A DNA stretch of 64,000 nucleotides, taken from NCBI GenBank assembly GCA_910576125.1, contig CAJTHM010000006.1, forward strand, positions 179,148-243,147. The letters are read 5' to 3'. How positions within the stretch are numbered: position 1 is the stretch's first letter; each line of letters starts with the position of its first letter. Origin of the DNA: Lachnospiraceae bacterium. Lineage in GTDB: Bacteria > Bacillota > Clostridia > Lachnospirales > Lachnospiraceae. The notes under the pieces were generated by a model, which worked only from the letters and a program-made list of their open reading frames with translations, searched no databases and was not told the origin of the DNA. Below are positions 59,447-64,000 of this stretch, in pieces. Both the position numbers and the translations under genes were made by a program.

Positions 59447-59899
59447 ATGTCTTTTAGGAAGATCACAGTCAAGTCAGGAAACGAAGAATCCACACTGGAA
59501 GTTACGGAAGAAGAATATCTAAAATATTACCCCCCGTGGTGGCAGCAGAAAAAGCATGAGCAGCGGAACCGGGAGGCGATGGAGCAGAACGGCTACACGG
59601 AAGAATCCTACGAGGCGTGGCGGGATAATGCCTCGGAGGGAGTAGGTATCCCGGACATGGAGCTGCCGGGGGTGGACGAGCTGGTGGAGAAAAAGCTGCT
59701 GCTCGGAGTGCTTGCGGATGCGATGGATTCCCTCCTGCCGGAAGAGCGGGAGCTTGCCATGAAGGTGTTCGGGGAGCAGATTCCGGTCACTGAACTTTCA
59801 CAGCAGATTGGAGGGAGCAGGAGGACACTGGCTTTCCGCAAGGATAAGGTGTTAGAAAAACTGCGTCATTTTTTCCGGGAGCATGGATTTGATGTGTGA
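59447..59899 (+). CDS. sigma-70 region 4-like regulator
   Basis: A 150-residue protein. Residues 90-148 (LADAMDSLLPEERELAMKVFGEQIPVTELSQQIGGSRRTLAFRKDKVLEKLRHFF) match a region 4 helix-turn-helix without region 2. Such proteins are common in phages and integrative elements of Clostridia, where they control late or transfer genes. The N-terminal third is polar with an SFRKITVKSGNEE start. A strong hairpin covers its start region. Confidence 0.8.
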   Translation: MSFRKITVKSGNEESTLEVTEEEYLKYYPPWWQQKKHEQRNREAMEQNGYTEESYEAWRDNASEGVGIPDMELPGVDELVEKKLLLGVLADAMDSLLPEERELAMKVFGEQIPVTELSQQIGGSRRTLAFRKDKVLEKLRHFFREHGFDV

Positions 59900-60055
59900 T
59901 TCTCCCCATATTCGACAGGAAAAGATACGTTTGTCGAACGGTTTTCAAAAAAGTTCCATTTTTCATTGCCAGATTTTCAAAAAGTGTCATTACGAAAGGT
60001 AGGAGGGTATATTTCGGAGCCTTCCAAAACGGCAGGAAAGGAGGGAACGGAGCCT

Positions 60056-60214
60056 ATGGAAAAATCACAGGAGCTTATCGGCATCCTGCAGGCGATCAGC
60101 ATTGTTGCGAAAAGCCTCGCCGCCAAGCTGATGCAGATCGAGAAGGAAGTGGAAGCCTACGAAGCCGCGAAAGCGGCGCACGACAGGAAAATGAAGAAAG
60201 GATGGAGGCGCTGA
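60056..60214 (+). CDS. 52-residue helical protein
   Basis: MEKSQELIGILQAISIVAKSL followed by a coiled AAKLMQIEKEVEAYEAAKAAHDRKMKKG. The start has AAAGGAGGGAACGGAGCCT upstream. The stop overlaps the next start as TGATG. Typical of small phage-element ORFs; function unknown. Confidence 0.6.
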   Translation: MEKSQELIGILQAISIVAKSLAAKLMQIEKEVEAYEAAKAAHDRKMKKGWRR

Positions 60215-60528
60215 TGCGTAAGAAGGTTTTTATCTGCAGCCCTTTCCGTAGCGACATGGAAGGGAATGCAAGGAAGGCGGCGGCCTACAGCCGCATGGCG
60301 TGTGAGGAAGGGCATCTTCCCATCGCACCGCACCTTTTATTCCCGCAGTTTTTGAACGAGGGGATAGAGGAAGAGAGGCGGCTCGGCATCTCTATGGGGA
60401 TGGAGCTGCTCTCACTCTGTGACGAGGTGTGGGTGTTCGGGGAAGTCACCGAAGGGATGGCGGCGGAGATCGCATCCGCCACGGCGCAGGGAAAAGAGAT
60501 CATTTTTAAGGAAACGGAGGGAATGTAA
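60214..60528 (+). CDS. DUF4406 (nucleoside deoxyribosyltransferase-like) protein
   Basis: A 104-residue protein: KKVFICSPFRSDMEGNARKAAAYSRMACEEGHLPIAPHLLFPQFL and LCDEVWVFGEVTEGMAAEIASATAQGKEIIF. This is the compact Rossmann-like fold of DUF4406/MazG-adjacent phage proteins, related to nucleoside 2-deoxyribosyltransferases. It probably binds a nucleotide; the reaction is not known. It is translationally coupled to the gene before it. Confidence 0.82.
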   Translation: MRKKVFICSPFRSDMEGNARKAAAYSRMACEEGHLPIAPHLLFPQFLNEGIEEERRLGISMGMELLSLCDEVWVFGEVTEGMAAEIASATAQGKEIIFKETEGM

Positions 60529-60633
60529 ATGGGAAGTGAATTAATGAAGATCGCGGAAGGGTTCTCCATCGTGGCGGAAGGTCTGCGGGGACTTGCCAAA
60601 GCGGAGGGGGCGGCACGAAAGAAAAAACGGTGA
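60529..60633 (+). CDS. 34-residue ORF
   Basis: MGSELMKIAEGFSIVAEGLRG then a basic tail. GGAGGGAATGTAA precedes the ATG, and the stop overlaps the next start (GTGA). It resembles the start of the 60056 protein (short amphipathic helix), so it may be a partial duplicate. Only its position in the coupled run supports it. Confidence 0.45.
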   Translation: MGSELMKIAEGFSIVAEGLRGLAKAEGAARKKKR

Positions 60634-60848
60634 AAGCGCAGAAACAGGCACAGCCGGAATCTGCGGCAGAAGTACAGCAGGAATCCCCTGCCACGCTGGA
60701 GGGCATCCGTGCGCTGATGGCACAGAAGACCCAGGAGGGGAAATCGAAGGAGATCAAGGAACTTTTGCAGAAGTACGGCGCGGTGAAGCTCTCGGCGGTG
60801 AAGCCGGAGGACTACCCGGCACTGATGCAGGAAGCGCAGGTGCTGTGA
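60630..60848 (+). CDS. small phage-type protein
   Basis: 72 residues: a Gln/Ala-rich start, then ATLEGIRALMAQKTQEGKSKEIKELLQKYGAVKLSAVKPEDYPALMQEA. This is a helical domain seen before DUF2800 genes in Firmicutes phages. The start GTG overlaps the previous stop, and the stop overlaps the next start (TGATG). Function unknown; possibly recombination accessory. Confidence 0.65.
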   Translation: MKAQKQAQPESAAEVQQESPATLEGIRALMAQKTQEGKSKEIKELLQKYGAVKLSAVKPEDYPALMQEAQVL

Positions 60849-62471
60849 TGGGGAAACATGCATTGCTTTCCGCATCTTCCTCAAAGCGGTGGCTCTCCTG
60901 CACGCCGTCCGCGCGATTGGAAGAACAGTTTCAGGAGGAGCCTGGCGGCAGCGTCTATGCCGAGGAAGGCACCGCCGCCCACGCCCTTGCGGAGCATAAG
61001 CTGAAAAAGGCATTGAAGCGGCGCTCCAAGCGCCCGGTGTCGGATTACCACTGTGACGAGATGGAGGAATGCACGGACGGGTATGTGGCCTTTGCGATGG
61101 AGCAGGTGGAGCTGGCAAGGCAGGAATGCAGCGACCCTGTTGTCCTGATCGAGCAGCGGCAGGACTACTCCGCCTATGTGCCGGAGGGATTAGGCACCGG
61201 GGATTTGCTTATCGTGGCTGACAAAGTTCTGACCGTCATTGATTTAAAGTACGGGAAAGGCGTGCCGGTGGATGCGGAGTGGAACCCGCAGATCATCAAT
61301 GAGGAACAGGCGGAAACGGTCAGGAGGATATTCGACCTGTACCTTGCGGGCAACGGCTACCATAAAATAATGAAACAGCTTGAAAAGGAAGGCCGCCGCA
61401 CGGCGATGGGGAAGACGATGTGGCATTACGCCACCGTCGGCCACATCTTAAAGAACCGACTTTACTGCGGCGAACTGGAATACCGGAAGGAATATGTGCC
61501 GGACTACCTGGAACAGAAAAGGGCGAAGAACAAGGGGGAACTGGAGCGCGTCATCGTGGAGGGGAAGCACCAGCCCATCGTCACCAAAGAGGAATTCGGG
61601 CGGGTGCAGAAGATGATGGCGGAAAAGGACGCGCAGATGGGGCAGCGCCGGAAGAACAGGGGCGTCCATTCGGACGACCTCTGGCGCAGGAAGATGCGGT
61701 GCCAGTGCGGACACGCCTTCGCAAAGACCAAGTGGCATACCAAGACGGACTTCATCACCTACACCTATAAATGCTACGACCAGACCCGGACGGGGACCAT
61801 AGCGGCAAGGCTGAAAAACGGCCTGAGCATTGAGAACGTCTGCCGCTCGCCGCTGGTGCAGGACTGGAAGATGTACACGATGGCGCAGAAAGTCCTCCAC
61901 GCCGTGTTCGATGACCCGGAGGGGACGCTCCTGGACGCGGCGGCGGTGCTGGGGTGCGGCATCGCCGGGGTGGAGCAGTCGGAAGTGCTGCGTGACAAGG
62001 AAATCATAGAAGAACAGCTCAAAAAGGAGCGGGGCAGATATGAGGATGAACAACGAGATACCGAAGGAAGTATTCAGCCGCAAGCAGCAGGAGGTGGGGG
62101 AGAAGATTGCGGAACTGGAGCAGCGGATGGCGCAGTACGGTGACGTGGAGCCCGCCACGGAGGCGGACGTGAGCGGCAAGCCGGAAAACCTGCAAAGGCT
62201 CATGGGGCAGTTCACCATACCGGAGGACGGGGAATTTTCAGAAGAACAGATGGATAAATATGTGTCAGGGGTGAGGGTTTACGAAGACCGATTCGAGTGG
62301 CTCCTAAACCTAAGCCCCGATGCGGGAGGGGGACTGGATGATGCCGGTTCCCCCGTTTATTTCAAGAAGATAACGGTCACGCCGGATGACGAGCGGGCAT
62401 GGTTCAGGAAACACCCGCAGTGGTCAAAGTCCAACAGGTACGCGGAGCTGGAGGCGTGGATATTCATTTAA
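60848..62471 (+). pseudogene. chimera of DUF2800 nuclease and large serine recombinase
   Basis: Residues 1-150 are the N-terminal part of a DUF2800 (Cas4/RecB-like) phage protein: KHALLSASSSKRWLSCTPSA, TVIDLKYGKGVPVDAEWNPQ. At about 61295 it joins, in frame, the C-terminal two thirds of a serine recombinase: NEEQAETVRRIFDLYLAGNG, the zinc ribbon MRCQCGHAF, and a coiled region. The recombinase catalytic domain is absent. A frameshift near 62040 moves the recombinase tail into another frame (MNNEIPKEVFSRKQQEVGEK to 62471). Neither activity can be complete. Confidence 0.85.
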
Positions 62472-62481
62472 AACGAAAGAG

Positions 62482-62530
62482 AGACAGGGCGGAAGGGCTG
62501 TGGCGCAGCCTTTCCGCCCTGTCTGGCTTT
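62482..62530 (+). terminator. strong terminator after the recombinase remnant
   Basis: An 18-bp nearly perfect stem (GACAGGGCGGAAGGGCTG / CAGCCTTTCCGCCCTGTC) is followed by TGGCTTTTTTT. Confidence 0.92.
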
Positions 62531-62538
62531 TTTTGCAG

Positions 62539-62847
62539 TTACAATTCTGCGTTCATTTCTTTTGCTTCTGTTGGCAGGCATTTCCCTAAAAACATGGCCT
62601 TGCAGTCGGAAAAGCCAAGCAGGTAGGCGAGCATCCCAAATCGGGAGCCCAGCGCGTTCTGCTCGCTGACATACCGGTCAATCAGCAGCCGGATTTCTTT
62701 TGACAAGTCCATCCTGTCCAGTTCGCCGGAGTATATGTCCGACCTTCGGAGAATCGCCTGGTATTCCCCGTCACTGCTCACGATACCGTTCATGACGCTG
62801 TGCATGCGTGTGTCCATGAGCTGGTACAATGCAGAATCTTTTTCCAA
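62539..62847 (-). CDS. small helical element protein (DUF6809-like)
   Basis: About 102 residues, starting at TTG 62847 after GGAAGGAGG. Helical, with ALYQLMDTRMHSVMNGIVSS and a C-terminal GSRFGMLAYLLGFSDCKAMFLG. It resembles small proteins I recall as DUF6809 (unchecked) and the end of the 50103 protein. It may accompany the toxin-antitoxin locus but is separated from toxN by a terminator. Confidence 0.6.
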   Translation of the reverse strand: MEKDSALYQLMDTRMHSVMNGIVSSDGEYQAILRRSDIYSGELDRMDLSKEIRLLIDRYVSEQNALGSRFGMLAYLLGFSDCKAMFLGKCLPTEAKEMNAEL

Positions 62848-62916
62848 TCCAATCCCTCCTTCCGTGGTGTCGTAGCTTACCTCTGTTTTGGCGGGATTGC
62901 AAGCGGAAAAAGAAAA

Positions 62917-62949
62917 AAGCCGGAAAACTGCTTGTGGCGTCCGGCTTTT
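62917..62949 (-). terminator. terminator of toxN
   Basis: On the minus strand AAAAGCCGGA and TCCGGCTTTT pair, followed by TTCTTTTT, a few bases after the toxN stop. Confidence 0.85.
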
Positions 62950-62953
62950 TTGG

Positions 62954-63505
62954 CTAATTACTTTTCTTTTCAATAAATTTATCGTGCATCTGTTCGAGTA
63001 ATGAAAAATCAACGGTGCTTTTCAGGTATCCAATGGCAGGGTTGTTCTCCTTTTTCTGCTTATAGAGAATTTTTGCATTCTGGATAATTTTGTTTTTATT
63101 TTTACGGATAAAAAGCATTTCTTTATGTATGAGAGCCTTATAGAATAAGTCTGGTTCATGCTCCATATCATACAAGGTTAATTCCGATGCAGGAACTGGA
63201 ATCATATTACTCAGTTTCAATGTTCCCTTTAATTCCAATTCCCCGGATGAGGATTGGGAAGTGATGCGGATGATGGGAACAATACTTCCGCGGATTTTTT
63301 GTACTCCATTTTCCATTCGGTAATCAGAATTTTTAGGCGAGGAAAGGGGGATGTAATAGTTATACCCGTTAATGCTGTATACAATGCCCAGATACTTCCG
63401 TGTATGGTTCCGATCATTCTCCTTTGAGGAAAAAACATTTTTTTCAACGGTACTGATATATGAGATGTATTCCTCAGATATTTCATATAGTTTTAATTCG
63501 CTCAT
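62954..63505 (-). CDS. toxN: type III toxin-antitoxin endoribonuclease (ToxN/AbiQ family)
   Basis: A 183-residue toxin of the ToxN/AbiQ family: KLYEISEEYISYISTVEKNV, RKYLGIVYSINGYNYYIPLSSPK (the family Y-x-G-I-x...Y-Y-I-P-L-S-S-P-K block) and a helical C-terminus. ToxN cuts mRNAs and its own antitoxin RNA and causes abortive infection on phage attack. The ATG has AGGAGATACC upstream. The toxin lies directly behind a repeat RNA and a weak terminator, the standard type III order. Homology and context agree. Confidence 0.93.
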   Translation of the reverse strand: MSELKLYEISEEYISYISTVEKNVFSSKENDRNHTRKYLGIVYSINGYNYYIPLSSPKNSDYRMENGVQKIRGSIVPIIRITSQSSSGELELKGTLKLSNMIPVPASELTLYDMEHEPDLFYKALIHKEMLFIRKNKNKIIQNAKILYKQKKENNPAIGYLKSTVDFSLLEQMHDKFIEKKSN

Positions 63506-63522
63506 TGGTATCTCCTGCAAAG

Positions 63523-63690
63523 AAAAGGGCGATCATAGCGATCACCCTTTGATTTTAAAGTTTCCCACTGTCTGGCAGGGAATCTCCTGATTAATAAAGT
63601 TTTCCACTATCTGGCAGGAACTCTCCTGAATATAAAGTTTTCCACTGTCTGGCAGGAACTCTCCTGACGATGGTTTCCCATCTCTGATAT
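63523..63690 (-). ncRNA. type III antitoxin RNA (ToxI-like), ~3 repeats
   Basis: Nearly three tandem 38-39-nt repeats lie at 63557-63595, 63596-63633 and 63634-63671. On the minus strand each unit contains AGGAGAGTTCCTGCCAGAYA (first unit slightly different) and GTGGAAAACTTT. A hairpin between the repeats and toxN (GGGTGATC / GATCGCCC then TTTT, about 63523-63547) acts as the attenuating terminator that sets the RNA:toxin ratio. Each processed repeat would bind and block one ToxN. Confidence 0.9.
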
Positions 63691-63691
63691 T

Positions 63692-63720
63692 ATTATACGT
63701 TTTTGCGGGAAATATGTCAA
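63692..63720 (-). promoter_or_regulatory. consensus promoter of toxI-toxN
   Basis: On the minus strand TTGACA (63720-63715), 17 bases, TATAAT (63697-63692): a perfect sigma-70 promoter about 20 bases before the first antitoxin repeat. Confidence 0.92.
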
Positions 63721-63796
63721 TAAAAATGAAAAATTCCGCTGAAATGATTTTATGCCGGATTCCGCATAAAAGCAAGGGGATTTTGTCGAATCTCGT

Positions 63797-64000
63797 TTGT
63801 CGAATGTCGAATTGGGTGGGGTAAATGGGGTAAAGAGGGGTAAAAGTCATCATAATCTAACAGCGGCACAGGCGGCTATCAATAATTGATGCCATAGGAA
63901 TTTGAGTACGATTTGGCGAAAGTATAAAGAAATGGCTTGAAATCAAGGGATTTTGAGCGTAGAGGGGTTCACCGGAGCGGCTGGTGGGCTCCTCTTTTTT
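63797..64000 (+). repeat. ~195-bp direct repeat, right copy (runs to window end)
   Basis: Same order of blocks as 14668-14862, both ending at a hairpin-like stretch and T-run. The copies are about 49 kb apart with roughly 80% likeness by eye. They could be ends of an old mobile unit, or members of a dispersed intergenic repeat family. Confidence 0.75.

Noticed and set aside
63557..63673. CRISPR-like tandem repeats
   Set aside because: Units abut with no unique spacers and sit between a promoter and toxN; this is a type III antitoxin RNA.

Overview
The window looks like a chromosome segment of a gut-type Lachnospiraceae (Clostridia). The evidence is a Firmicutes-style T-box leader on thrS, an L20-type leader on infC-rpmI-rplT with a rare ATT start, PadR/HAAS and CarD-like regulators, and many small proteins of kinds I associate with Lachnospiraceae. 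No rRNA or CRISPR array is present. One tRNA gene (Gly, CCC) sits at 13.6 kb.

Backbone, 1-14.6 kb: end of an AI-2E-type permease; a PadR-controlled operon of small membrane proteins (HAAS, DUF3784-like, SdpI-like) with a visible operator; a ferredoxin-fused aldo/keto reductase with a repeat-rich coiled-coil gene; a lone DUF6033-like gene; a lipoprotein cyclophilin; a CarD-like regulator; T-box, small membrane ORF, thrS; a DUF1540 gene; infC-rpmI-rplT; a cysteine hydrolase; a metallophosphoesterase; tRNA-Gly.

Accessory region, 14.6 kb to the window end, built in layers. (a) 15.0-18.2 kb: AraC regulator, EamA exporter, GNAT-like gene and DUF2000 gene. (b) 18.3-22.3 kb: first LytTR regulator/GHKL kinase operon followed by two array proteins. 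(c) 22.5-30.5 kb: remnant of a mobilizable element (DUF3847, MobA/MobL relaxase, IS4-superfamily insertion, PD-(D/E)XK gene, frameshifted ArdC/zincin-like gene) ending in a copy of a repeat also present at 15.0 kb. (d) 30.6-34.3 kb: cupin-XRE regulator, MBL hydrolase, HxlR regulator, internally deleted pyrD and a radical SAM gene. (e) 34.4-47.6 kb and 56.2-58.2 kb: second LytTR/GHKL operon and a long same-strand array of small, mostly unrecognised proteins, many starting with an M-x-I/V-x-G-I/V-like motif. Two recurring spacer modules separate the array genes: E1 upstream of starts and E2 downstream of stops. (f) 47.8-49.8 kb: deletion remnant of a Mu-type transposon. (g) about 49.8-56.2 kb: a strongly AT-rich integrated plasmid with HUH+helicase Rep, candidate antisense RNA, iteron origin and two tyrosine recombinases. 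(h) 58.3-62.5 kb: lipoprotein, zinc-ribbon and phage-like genes, ending in a DUF2800/serine-recombinase chimera. (i) 62.5-63.7 kb: a type III toxin-antitoxin system (ToxN with a repeat RNA). Related ~195-bp sequences lie at 14.67 kb and at the window end.

The most novel content is the pair of LytTR-headed arrays. Each regulator operon carries a 21-bp-spaced direct repeat in its leader, matching the geometry of AgrA-type sites. The genes behind it are diverse, modular and partly duplicated, and are separated by structured spacers with a compensatory base change. I infer a signal-responsive, rapidly diversifying cassette array; what its proteins do is not visible from sequence.
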